Shown: piece by piece, positions 50,175 through 57,791 of the stretch | How positions within the stretch are numbered: position 1 is the first letter of the stretch | How the letters are laid out: each line of letters opens with the position of its first letter | DNA from: Ch67 sp041395845 | Lineage (GTDB): Bacteria; Pseudomonadota; Gammaproteobacteria; Pseudomonadales; Ketobacteraceae | Length of the DNA stretch: 64,000 nt | Direction of reading: 5' to 3' | NCBI GenBank assembly: GCA_041395845.1 | Contig: JAWKZS010000019.1 | Span: 1-64,000 of the forward strand | The notes under the pieces: model-generated | The model's input: only the letters and a program-made list of their open reading frames with translations | Database searches by the model: none | Told to the model about the DNA's origin: nothing | Translations under genes and position numbers: made by a program

Positions 50175-51143
50175 ATGGATTTCAAAGCGATTTCCGCGGT
50201 GGTAGCGGACGATTTCCAGTCCGTTAACGAATTGATTTTCAAGCAATTGCATACCCGGGTTCCGCTGATCAAGGAGATTGGCAACTACATTATCCAGTCC
50301 GGTGGCAAGCGCCTGCGCCCGCTGGTTTGCCTGCTGTCGGCCCGGGCACTGGGTTACGAAGGCAACCAGCATATTGATATTGCCGCGACGGTGGAATTCC
50401 TGCATACCGCGACCCTGTTGCACGACGATGTGGTGGACGAATCTTCCCTGCGCCGGGGCAAGGCGACCGTCAACTCAGTTTGGGGCAACGCCCCCAGCGT
50501 CCTGGTGGGCGATTTTCTGATCTCCCGCTCGTTCCAGATGGTCGTGAACGTGGGCAACATGAAAATCCTGCAGATCCTGTCCAATGCCACCAACCTGATC
50601 GCCGAGGGTGAAGTATTGCAGTTGATCAACTGCAAGAATCCGGACACCACCGAAGAACAGTATATGGAAGTGATCCGCTACAAGACGGCGAAGATGTTCG
50701 AGGCATCCGCCCAGTCCGGCGCCGTACTGGCGAATCCGGGCGAAGCGACGGAGCTGGCATTCGCCCGCTATGCCGACCACCTGGGCAGCGCGTTCCAGCT
50801 GGTGGACGATGTATTGGACTACACTGGCAGCGCCGACGAGATGGGCAAGAACGTCGGGGATGACCTGGCGGAGGGCAAACCCACGCTGCCACTGATTTTT
50901 GCCCTCCAGCACGCCAAGGAAAGCGAGCGGGCGCTGATCAAAAAGGCGATTCTGACCGGTGGCCTGGACCAGCTGGACGCCATTACCGAAGCGGTACGCA
51001 GTTGCGGAGCGCTGGACTATACCGTGGAGCAAGCCAATCGGCAGGCGGCCATGGCGAAGGCCTGCATTGCAAATGTGCCGGACTCCCTGCACAAGCAGGC
51101 GCTGGTAGCCCTGTGTGATCTGGCCGTCGCAAGAAACCACTAA
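50175..51143 (+). CDS. ispB: Polyprenyl (octaprenyl) diphosphate synthase
   Basis: IspB builds the long isoprenoid side chain of ubiquinone from farnesyl and isopentenyl diphosphates. The 322-residue protein has GGKRLRPLV, the first aspartate-rich motif LLHDDVVDESSLRRG, and the second, QLVDDVLDY, used to bind the magnesium-diphosphate. Residues before the first motif that set chain length cannot be judged by eye, so octa- or nonaprenyl products are both possible. It uses products of ispH. The rplU/ispB divergent pair is conserved. Confidence 0.95.
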   Translation: MDFKAISAVVADDFQSVNELIFKQLHTRVPLIKEIGNYIIQSGGKRLRPLVCLLSARALGYEGNQHIDIAATVEFLHTATLLHDDVVDESSLRRGKATVNSVWGNAPSVLVGDFLISRSFQMVVNVGNMKILQILSNATNLIAEGEVLQLINCKNPDTTEEQYMEVIRYKTAKMFEASAQSGAVLANPGEATELAFARYADHLGSAFQLVDDVLDYTGSADEMGKNVGDDLAEGKPTLPLIFALQHAKESERALIKKAILTGGLDQLDAITEAVRSCGALDYTVEQANRQAAMAKACIANVPDSLHKQALVALCDLAVARNH

Positions 51144-51151
51144 CGGGCAAC

Positions 51152-51180
51152 TTGTTTCAGCCATTAAAGATTCCTATAAT
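51152..51180 (+). promoter_or_regulatory. tRNA-Pro promoter
   Basis: TTGTTT (51152-51157), 17 bases and a perfect TATAAT (51175-51180) end 16 bases before the tRNA. A GC-rich discriminator (GGCGCCC) follows, as expected for a stable-RNA gene. Confidence 0.8.
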
Positions 51181-51196
51181 GGCGCCCTCTTCGAAT

Positions 51197-51273
51197 CGGG
51201 CATTAGCGCAGTCTGGTAGCGCACTACTTTCGGGAAGTAGGGGTCGCAGGTTCAAATCCTGCATGCCCGACCA
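51197..51273 (+). tRNA. tRNA-Pro (anticodon CGG)
   Basis: A 77-base cloverleaf starts CGGGCATTAGCGCAG, has the anticodon stem-loop CTACT-TTCGGGA-AGTAG (anticodon CGG, reading CCG) and ends ATGCCCGACCA with encoded CCA. It stands alone downstream of ispB. Confidence 0.95.
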
Positions 51274-51399
51274 ATTCGAACCTCCCCCCTGTCTGCATCA
51301 TCTTTTCTTCAGCAACAACCAGCCGCCACCATCGAATCCATAGGCACGCCGGCAGCCGCCCAAGGCTTGTATACCCAGCAAAAGCCTTAACACCAGACA

Positions 51400-51437
51400 C
51401 AAGAAAGCCCCGCACCGCTTCAGCAATGCAGGGCTTC
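51400..51437 (-). terminator. Terminator after the zinc-ribbon-like gene
   Basis: On the minus strand AGCCCTGCA pairs with TGCGGGGCT (one G-U) around a 12-base loop, followed by TTCTTGT. It is about 20 bases past the stop at 51457. Confidence 0.7.
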
Positions 51438-51456
51438 AGTAAGTCTGGAATAACTG

Positions 51457-51993
51457 TCAGTCGACGTACTCGTCCTCTTCGACGCCCTGTTCCTGCGCCA
51501 GCCGCTCGCGCTCTTGGGCAGCAAGGATTTCGTCTTCGCGGGGGTACTTGAGCTTGGCCCAGCTCTGGGCATAAATGACCCACATCAGCTGCAGGCGGGC
51601 GATCTTCATCTGCTCATTGTTGCCGCTGACCTTTTCGGCCCGCAGCGTCTTGATGAGTTGTTCCAGTTCCACGCGCTTTTCATTGAGCTTGAGGCGGATG
51701 TCTTCGCCGGACAAGCCGTGAAAGGTCATGAAGGGGACGCGAAAATCCTCGGGAAACTCGGACATGGGCGATTTGTTCCACTCCAGGATCGCCTGCCAGG
51801 GGTATTGGGTGTAACGACCCTGGCGCCCACACATTTCGTCGAGGCAGCGCACCACGTAGCGGAGTTTTCCTTTCTCCGAATCGGCACTGCGTTCCTTCAC
51901 CAGTCGGGCTTCACACCCGCAGGTACAAAAGTTGATTTCAGGCTTCAGTTCATAGATGGCCTGATTCTGGTTCTGATTCTGCTGTTCTTGCAT
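51457..51993 (-). CDS. Conserved-looking protein of unknown function with a zinc-ribbon-like N-terminus
   Basis: I do not recognise this family. The 178-residue protein begins with a Gln/Asn-rich segment (EQQNQNQNQ), then a cysteine group CTCGC at about 23-27 and CLDEMC at about 50-55, which could bind zinc. A middle region (GRYTQYPWQAILEWNKSP) is followed by a helical part rich in charged residues and an acidic end (EEDEYVD). No signal peptide or membrane helix is seen, so it is cytoplasmic. It has its own terminator and stands alone between tRNA-Pro and the EVE gene. Codon use looks normal for the genome. Confidence 0.8.
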   Translation of the reverse strand: MQEQQNQNQNQAIYELKPEINFCTCGCEARLVKERSADSEKGKLRYVVRCLDEMCGRQGRYTQYPWQAILEWNKSPMSEFPEDFRVPFMTFHGLSGEDIRLKLNEKRVELEQLIKTLRAEKVSGNNEQMKIARLQLMWVIYAQSWAKLKYPREDEILAAQERERLAQEQGVEEDEYVD

Positions 51994-52216
51994 ATAGGTC
52001 TGCGCGAGTTAGAAAGTATGCGAGTAAGAATTACGCAAGGATTAACGCACATTGGACATCCATCCTTGCGCGTCTGCGAGCATCCCGGCGAAAAAAGTAA
52101 ACAATTTATAAGCAACACTCTCAACTCTACTGGTATTTTCAGGAATTTTGAAGAGCCGAGGTATTTGCGGTTACAATTTGCACCACTTTACCTAAATAAC
52201 TTTTGGAAATCTTAAC

Positions 52217-52678
52217 ATGGGTTACTGGTTGTTCAAATCCGAACCAGACACTTTCAGCATCGACGATCTGAAGTCACGGGGCGCCAAGGGTGAACCCTGG
52301 GATGGGGTGCGCAATTACCAGGCGCGCAACATGCTGCGGGACGAAGTGAAAAAAGGCGATCTGGTGTTTTTCTACCACTCCAATACGGATGTGCCGGGGA
52401 TCGTGGGGATTGCCGAGGTGATCAAGCCAGCGTTTCCCGATCCGAGCCAGTTCAACCCGGAGTCCGATTATTTCGACCCCAAGGCCACCCCGGAGAATCC
52501 GCGCTGGTTCTGCCCCCAGGTGAAATTCCATTCCAAATTCAAGGGCACCATCAGCCTGGATCAGCTGAAGCAGATTCCGGCGCTGGCGGACATGGCGCTG
52601 GTGCGCAAGGGCAACCGCCTGTCGATCATGCCGGTGACGGCGGATCAGTGGCAGTTCATCATGGGGCTGGCGCAGTAG
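52217..52678 (+). CDS. EVE-domain protein (thymocyte nuclear protein 1-like)
   Basis: The 153-residue protein is a single EVE domain: MGYWLFKSEPDTFSIDDL, then WDGVRNYQARNML and GDLVFFYHSNT, PGIVGIAEVIK and ending FIMGLA. EVE domains belong to the PUA-like fold and are thought to bind modified bases in DNA or RNA; the same fold is used by modification-dependent restriction enzymes. This stand-alone form is common in proteobacteria with no fixed function. Its last 20 bases overlap the end of def on the other strand. Confidence 0.9.
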   Translation: MGYWLFKSEPDTFSIDDLKSRGAKGEPWDGVRNYQARNMLRDEVKKGDLVFFYHSNTDVPGIVGIAEVIKPAFPDPSQFNPESDYFDPKATPENPRWFCPQVKFHSKFKGTISLDQLKQIPALADMALVRKGNRLSIMPVTADQWQFIMGLAQ

Positions 52679-53222
52679 CGGCCAGCCGGGCCGGCAGGAT
52701 CTGTTCCATAAAGACTTTTTCGCTGACCAGATCCTGCGTGCTCGCCACCCGGTCGACAAACGTCATGCCGATCAGGTGATCGTATTCGTGCTGGAAGATG
52801 CGCGCCGGGAATCCACTTAATGCCAGCTGATGACCCTGCCCGTGCAGGTCGAAGAATTCAATGTCCACGGCATCCGGGCGCAGTACTTTGCCACGCAGCC
52901 CTGGCACACTCAGGCAGCCTTCCCACTCCTCCACCAGATGATCACCGTAGCGAACCGGCAGGGGATTCAGCAGCAACAACGGCTGCATCAGCGGTGCATT
53001 CGGGTAGCGCGGATTGGGCCGCGAGGCAATGATCATCATCTGCAGATCCACGCCGATCTGCGGTGCCGCAATACCCACTCCCCCACGCTTGTCCATCCAT
53101 TCGCGCATGGCGTCGGCTATCGGCATGATGATGTCGATCTGCTGCAGGTCGACGGGACGAGCGATCTGGCGCAGCCGGGGATCACCGAGTTCGACAATCG
53201 AGTAATCCGTCGCCGAAGTCAT
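52659..53222 (-). CDS. def: Peptide deformylase
   Basis: The enzyme removes the formyl group from the N-terminal methionine of new proteins. The 187-residue protein has all three motifs: GGVGIAAPQIG (47-57), EEWEGCLSVPG with metal ligand Cys103, and FQHEYDHL with His145, Glu146 and His149. The ATG at 53222 overlaps the flavoprotein stop by four bases (ATGA). It is not next to fmt as the main def usually is, so it may be a second deformylase. The C-terminal end overlaps the EVE gene. Confidence 0.94.
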   Translation of the reverse strand: MTSATDYSIVELGDPRLRQIARPVDLQQIDIIMPIADAMREWMDKRGGVGIAAPQIGVDLQMMIIASRPNPRYPNAPLMQPLLLLNPLPVRYGDHLVEEWEGCLSVPGLRGKVLRPDAVDIEFFDLHGQGHQLALSGFPARIFQHEYDHLIGMTFVDRVASTQDLVSEKVFMEQILPARLAATAPAP

Positions 53223-54448
53223 GACAGGAATTTGCTCTTGGGCAGTTTGTCGAACAGGCTCAACGGGTTGACTGTCGGCAGGTAGACCCGGCGCACGCTT
53301 TTCTGCAACAGATCCAGCGAGCGCAGCACGTCCTTGGCATTGCGGGGCGGTGCCATCTGCAGCAGACCCAGGGTGTAGATCGCTTCCTTCGCCACACCCA
53401 ATACGCTGGACGACAGCGAGAAATCCCGGAAGACCATGAAGGTATCCAGATCGCCAAAGGTGACCACCTGAGGCTTGTGGGACGGTGTGAAATCCTTCAG
53501 TACCTTGCCGGCCAGCAGCCGTTCCGCGTTCTGGGCCGCCGCCTTGCCCATGTCGATGGCGTGAAACGCCTGCTTGGACAGATCCAGCCCACGGGGATGA
53601 GCAGCGTCGCCGATGATAAACACGTTCTCGCGCTGCTGGCTCTGGAAGGTACCGTCGACATCCGCCCACTGCCCCGGCGCATCGGTGAGATTGGCCTGCA
53701 CCAGGAACGGATTTGGCGCCGCTCCGCCGGACCAGATGGTGATATCGCTTTCAACCGCACTGCCGTCGGTGAAACAGATGCCTTCGGCGTCGACTTCTTC
53801 CACCCGCTTGCCCAGATCGTATTCGACCCGCAGGCGGTCGGTGTGCTGACGGATGGCGCCATCCAGATTGCCGGGGCAATGATTCAGCAGGCGATCCGCT
53901 GAATCAACCACGGTGAATTCGAACTGGGGGCGATGGCGGTAGGCCCGCAGGATTTCGCCGAAAGCTTCGACGCCTTCGATCCCACCGCCGACCACGGTCA
54001 CCCGACAGGTGCGATGACTGAGCGATGCGCGATGCAGGCGACGGGCAATCACCTGACACTGCTCGACACTCTTCATGGGCAAGGCATGCTGGTCGGCACC
54101 GGCGACACCAAAGGTGTTGTTGACGCTGCCGGTGGCCACAACGCAGACGTCAAAGGCAATCCGCTGGCCGTTATCCAGTTCGACAAACTGCGAAGTCAGG
54201 GTCTGCGCCCGCTGCATGACAAAGCTGTGACCGAGGCGACGCACCAGGATGGCCCGGTTCATCCGCAACTCGTCGCCTTTCTTGGCGCCAGAAATGATTT
54301 CGTGAATGTTGGGCAGCCACTCGATATGGGGCGACGGGTCGATCACCGTCACATCATAGCGGGAAGATTTCAGCTGCTGAGCCGCATTGAGCCCCGCAAA
54401 TCCGCCGCCGATAATGACGATTCGAGGCTTTTTGCCCGATCCAAACAT
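53219..54448 (-). CDS. NAD(P)/FAD-dependent oxidoreductase, type II NADH dehydrogenase-like
   Basis: The 409-residue flavoprotein has an N-terminal FAD motif IVIIGGGFAGLNAAQQL, a second nucleotide motif VTVVGGGIEGVEAFGEIL for NAD(P)H, and the FAD-closing motif ENVFIIGDAAHP. This arrangement fits NDH-2-type quinone reductases or related sulfide:quinone-like enzymes. I see no clear C-terminal membrane anchor or the paired cysteines of sulfide:quinone reductase. The ATG at 54448 has GGGAG upstream. It overlaps def by four bases, and the possible -10 box lies inside an inverted repeat. Confidence 0.85.
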   Translation of the reverse strand: MFGSGKKPRIVIIGGGFAGLNAAQQLKSSRYDVTVIDPSPHIEWLPNIHEIISGAKKGDELRMNRAILVRRLGHSFVMQRAQTLTSQFVELDNGQRIAFDVCVVATGSVNNTFGVAGADQHALPMKSVEQCQVIARRLHRASLSHRTCRVTVVGGGIEGVEAFGEILRAYRHRPQFEFTVVDSADRLLNHCPGNLDGAIRQHTDRLRVEYDLGKRVEEVDAEGICFTDGSAVESDITIWSGGAAPNPFLVQANLTDAPGQWADVDGTFQSQQRENVFIIGDAAHPRGLDLSKQAFHAIDMGKAAAQNAERLLAGKVLKDFTPSHKPQVVTFGDLDTFMVFRDFSLSSSVLGVAKEAIYTLGLLQMAPPRNAKDVLRSLDLLQKSVRRVYLPTVNPLSLFDKLPKSKFLS

Positions 54449-54501
54449 GCTTTCTGCTCCCTGAAGATCGCCGTAGTGCACACACTGTTTACGAACCGCG
54501 C

Positions 54502-54520
54502 GCATTCTATCCCAGAATGC
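54502..54520 (-). promoter_or_regulatory. Operator-like inverted repeat at the flavoprotein promoter
   Basis: GCATTCT, five bases, AGAATGC is a perfect inverted repeat. On the minus strand it contains TAGAAT, a plausible -10 box, about 55 bases upstream of the flavoprotein ATG. Its position would let a repressor block RNA polymerase. Confidence 0.4.
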
Positions 54521-54610
54521 AGGCATTGATAGCAGTGTCAGGTTACAGAAATGTAATTCGTCTGCAACCGCGGTCCAGCATTTGACTGCAACATCCTCGC
54601 CATGATTTTG

Positions 54611-54627
54611 TTTCTATACTGTAGAAA
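54611..54627 (+). promoter_or_regulatory. Operator-like inverted repeat at the pterin-enzyme promoter
   Basis: TTTCTA, five bases, TAGAAA spans a TATACT -10-like box (54615-54620) about 75 bases upstream of the ATG of the two-domain pterin enzyme. The regulator cannot be named. Confidence 0.4.
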
Positions 54628-54696
54628 TTGGCGCTGCCCGGATGGTCAGCGTATGATACCGACACTTGGTTCACCCACCTTGCCCGAGCGTTGTCC

Positions 54697-55548
54697 ATGT
54701 CTGCATTGTTCGTCAAACACCTGACTGTTCTCGATTTTTCCTTCGTGCACGCCACCCGGGGCATCCTGGGGGAAAGCTGGATCGTGGACGTGGAACTGCA
54801 TGGCGATCTGGACGATCAGGGGATGGTGTTCGACTTCGGCCTGGTGAAGCGCCAGGTACGGGATGCAGTGGAAGGTCTCATTGATCACAAGCTGGTGATC
54901 CCGAAAGGATTGCCTGCGCTGAAGGTCAAGGAAGTGTACGGCAGCACCGAACTGCATTGGCAGGATCTGGAGGGACGCCAGTTCCGCCACTTGTCCCCCA
55001 TCGACGGGGTGGAACTGGTGGCGTGCGATGAAGTGACCCCCGCCAACCTGATCGATGCCCTGCAGCAAGTGGCGATGACGGCGGTACCGTCCAACGTCAA
55101 AAAGGTGGTGATTGAATTGCGGACCGAGGAAATCTCCGGCGCCTTCTATCACTACTCACACGGCCTGAAAAAGCATCGTGGCAACTGCCAGCGCATTGCC
55201 CACGGCCACCGCTCCCGCATCAAGATCCTGCGCAACGGCAAGCGCGATCCGCTGCTGGAAAAGGCCTGGTCGCTGAAATGGAAGGATATCTACATCGGCA
55301 CCCGCTCCGACATCCTGCGGGAATACAGTGAAGATGGCGTTGATTACGTCCAATTCGGCTACGATGCCCAGCAGGGCCGTTTCGAGCTGACCCTGCCCGC
55401 CGACCAGGTGTACCTGATCGACACCGATTCCACGGTGGAGTATCTGGCCGACCACATTGCCGCCTGCCTGAAGGCCGAAGATCCGGATCACGATTTCGAG
55501 GTCCGGGCCTATGAAGGCGTCATGAAAGGCGCCATCGCCCGGCGCTGA
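54697..55548 (+). CDS. Tandem-domain 6-pyruvoyl-tetrahydropterin synthase (QueD)-like protein
   Basis: The 283-residue protein consists of two T-fold domains of the 6-pyruvoyl/6-carboxy-tetrahydropterin synthase family, about 1-115 and 130-283. Domain 1 has GMVFDF (42-47) and DH (63-64), but the zinc-binding HGH is replaced by GES. Domain 2 has the zinc motif H...HGH (HGH 169-171) with Cys164 just before it, plus ADH and a late Glu, but lacks GMVxDF. The conserved motifs are thus divided between the halves. Related enzymes act on dihydroneopterin triphosphate in queuosine or pterin synthesis. The ATG at 54697 begins MSALFVKHLTVLDFSFVH. folE2, which makes the substrate, is 6 kb away. Confidence 0.82.
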   Translation: MSALFVKHLTVLDFSFVHATRGILGESWIVDVELHGDLDDQGMVFDFGLVKRQVRDAVEGLIDHKLVIPKGLPALKVKEVYGSTELHWQDLEGRQFRHLSPIDGVELVACDEVTPANLIDALQQVAMTAVPSNVKKVVIELRTEEISGAFYHYSHGLKKHRGNCQRIAHGHRSRIKILRNGKRDPLLEKAWSLKWKDIYIGTRSDILREYSEDGVDYVQFGYDAQQGRFELTLPADQVYLIDTDSTVEYLADHIAACLKAEDPDHDFEVRAYEGVMKGAIARR

Positions 55549-55669
55549 AAAACTGCTGCGCTTGCAAATCCAGCGTTAAAAATGGGCTCAAAACCCTCAT
55601 TTACAGCTAGTAAACTCCGGTTTTTCGCCCATTTTTGCCTTGCCTTTGCTGCGCTCGCGACGTTTTTCA
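55546..55669. repeat. Imperfect palindrome overlapping a stop codon, possible dispersed repeat
   Basis: The element starts with TGAAAAAC (whose TGA is the stop of the preceding gene) and ends with GTTTTTCA. Inside, AAAAATGGGC (55578-55587) pairs with GCCCATTTTT (55627-55636), and AAAACC pairs with GGTTTT around a TTTAC-AGCTA-GTAAA core. The left and right outer arms are less alike. From memory, similar stretches occur between genes in several marine gammaproteobacteria. There is no T-run, so it is not a simple terminator. Confidence 0.6.
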
Positions 55670-55774
55670 CGAAGCCCAAGCGCTGTAATTTATTCCCTTC
55701 CCTTTCTTCTATAGAATGAACGACCCACCCATCAGGGGGTGGTTGTCAGTCATCAACAGGAATTTCAATCGACC

Positions 55775-57688
55775 ATGTCTATCGATATTACTCTGCCTGA
55801 CGGAAGCGTCAGACAATACGAGCAGCCCGTGAGCGGTGCTCAACTCGCCGCCGATATCGGCCCCGGCCTTGCGAAGGCCAGCCTTGCCATGATCGTCAAT
55901 GGCACCGAGATGGACTTGACCACCACCCTGACAACCGCCTGCACCGTCAACTTCATCACCACCAAATCCGCCGAGGCGCTGGAACTGCTGCGCCACGACG
56001 CTGCCCATGTCATGGCCCAGGCGGTGAAAGAACTGTACCCGGAAACCCAGGTCACCATCGGCCCGGCCATCGAGAACGGCTATTACTACGACTTTTTCCG
56101 GGAAAAACCCTTCACCCCCGACGATCTGGAACTGATCCAGAAGCGGATGGAAGAGATCGTCGATCGCGATCTGCCGATCCAGCGCGAAGTATGGAACCGG
56201 GATGACGCCATCAAATTCTTCGAATCCCAGGGCGAGGTATTCAAGGCCGAACTGATCCGCGATCTGCCGGCGACCGAGGTCATTTCACTCTATCGCCAGG
56301 GTGATTTCATCGATTTGTGCCGGGGCCCGCACCTGCCCTCCACCGGCAAGCTGGGCAAGGCCTTCAAGGTGATGAAACTGGCGGGTGCCTACTGGCGCGG
56401 CGATGCCACCAAGGCGCAACTGCAGCGGATTTACGGCACCGCCTGGCGCGACAAGAAAGAACTGGCGGCCTACCTGACCCAGCTGGAAGAAGCCGCCAAG
56501 CGCGACCACCGCAGACTGGGCAAGGAACTGGATCTGTTCCACCAGCAGGAAGAAGCGCCGGGCATGGTGTTCTGGCATCCGAAAGGCTGGTCCATCTGGC
56601 AGAAGGTGGAGCAGTACGTGCGCAAGGTTTACCGCGACAGCGGCTACCAGGAAGTGCGCGGCCCACAGATCATGGACGTAAGCCTGTGGAAGAAATCCGG
56701 CCACTGGGACAACTACCAGGAAAACATGTTTTTCACCGAGTCGGAAAAGCGTACCTACGCGGTGAAACCGATGAATTGCCCCGGCCACGTGCAGATCTAC
56801 AACGCGTCGTTGCACAGCTATCGCGATCTGCCGATCCGGTATGCGGAATTCGGCGGCTGCCATCGCAATGAACCGTCGGGTGCACTGCACGGCATCATGC
56901 GTGTGCGCGCCTTCACCCAGGACGACGGCCATATCTTCTGCACCGAAGATCAGGTGCAGGACGAAGTGACGGCGTTCCACCAGCAGGCCATGAAGGTGTA
57001 CGCAGATTTCGGCTTCGACAATATTTCAGTGAAACTGGCGCTGCGCCCCGACAAGCGTATCGGCAGCGACGAAGCCTGGGACAAGGCGGAAAACGCCCTG
57101 CGCGCAGCCCTGACCAGCGCTGGTGTCGCCTGGGAAGAACTGCCGGGTGAAGGCGCCTTCTACGGCCCGAAGATCGAATATCACCTCAAGGATTCCATCG
57201 GCCGCGCCTGGCAGGTGGGCACTGTGCAGTTCGATCCGATGATGCCGGAACGCCTGAATGCGGAATACATCGACGAGCATTCCCAGCGCCAGCGGCCGAT
57301 CATGCTGCACCGAGCCATCGTCGGCTCCATGGAACGCTTTATCGGCATTCTGATCGAGCACTATGCCGGCCATTTCCCGCTGTGGCTGTCGCCGGTGCCG
57401 GTTGTAGTCGCCACCATTACCGATGACGCCCGTGAGTGGGCCGAGTCCGTGGTGGCGCAACTGAAAGCCGCCGGTGTGCAGGCGCAGGCGGATCTGCGCA
57501 ACGAGAAAATCGGCTATAAGGTGCGCGAGCATTCCAACGCGAAAGTGCCGCAGATCTGGGTGGTGGGCAAGCAGGAAGCCGCCGAGCAGAAAGTGGCGAT
57601 TCGCACACTGGGCAGCCAGCAGAATGAAGTGGTGAGTTTTGCTGATGCGATGGCGCAGATGGTGGCGGCGACGAAGCTGCCTTGTTGA
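55775..57688 (+). CDS. thrS: Threonyl-tRNA synthetase
   Basis: ThrS charges tRNA-Thr and edits mischarged serine. The 637-residue class II enzyme has an N-terminal TGS domain (SIDITLPDGSVRQYE), an editing domain with HDAAHVMAQAVKELYP near residue 75, and the catalytic core with zinc ligands beginning at KPMNCPGHVQIY near 330. The anticodon domain ends LPC. The ATG at 55775 is chosen; a GTG 36 bases upstream is possible. The usual partners infC-rpmI-rplT do not follow; cysS does. Confidence 0.96.
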   Translation: MSIDITLPDGSVRQYEQPVSGAQLAADIGPGLAKASLAMIVNGTEMDLTTTLTTACTVNFITTKSAEALELLRHDAAHVMAQAVKELYPETQVTIGPAIENGYYYDFFREKPFTPDDLELIQKRMEEIVDRDLPIQREVWNRDDAIKFFESQGEVFKAELIRDLPATEVISLYRQGDFIDLCRGPHLPSTGKLGKAFKVMKLAGAYWRGDATKAQLQRIYGTAWRDKKELAAYLTQLEEAAKRDHRRLGKELDLFHQQEEAPGMVFWHPKGWSIWQKVEQYVRKVYRDSGYQEVRGPQIMDVSLWKKSGHWDNYQENMFFTESEKRTYAVKPMNCPGHVQIYNASLHSYRDLPIRYAEFGGCHRNEPSGALHGIMRVRAFTQDDGHIFCTEDQVQDEVTAFHQQAMKVYADFGFDNISVKLALRPDKRIGSDEAWDKAENALRAALTSAGVAWEELPGEGAFYGPKIEYHLKDSIGRAWQVGTVQFDPMMPERLNAEYIDEHSQRQRPIMLHRAIVGSMERFIGILIEHYAGHFPLWLSPVPVVVATITDDAREWAESVVAQLKAAGVQAQADLRNEKIGYKVREHSNAKVPQIWVVGKQEAAEQKVAIRTLGSQQNEVVSFADAMAQMVAATKLPC

Positions 57689-57791
57689 TGCCAGTCCCTG
57701 TTCAGCGTCAGTCCGGCAGGATTGGCGCTGAACGCCATCAACAGCATTCCAAACACTGAGCGCCGAATTCCAAGCAAAGTTGGACCAGACC

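Noticed and set aside
55681..55774. tRNA-like autoregulatory operator in front of thrS, as in E. coli
   Set aside because: Only a small CCACCC/GGGTGG hairpin was seen. No Thr anticodon-like loop was recognised.
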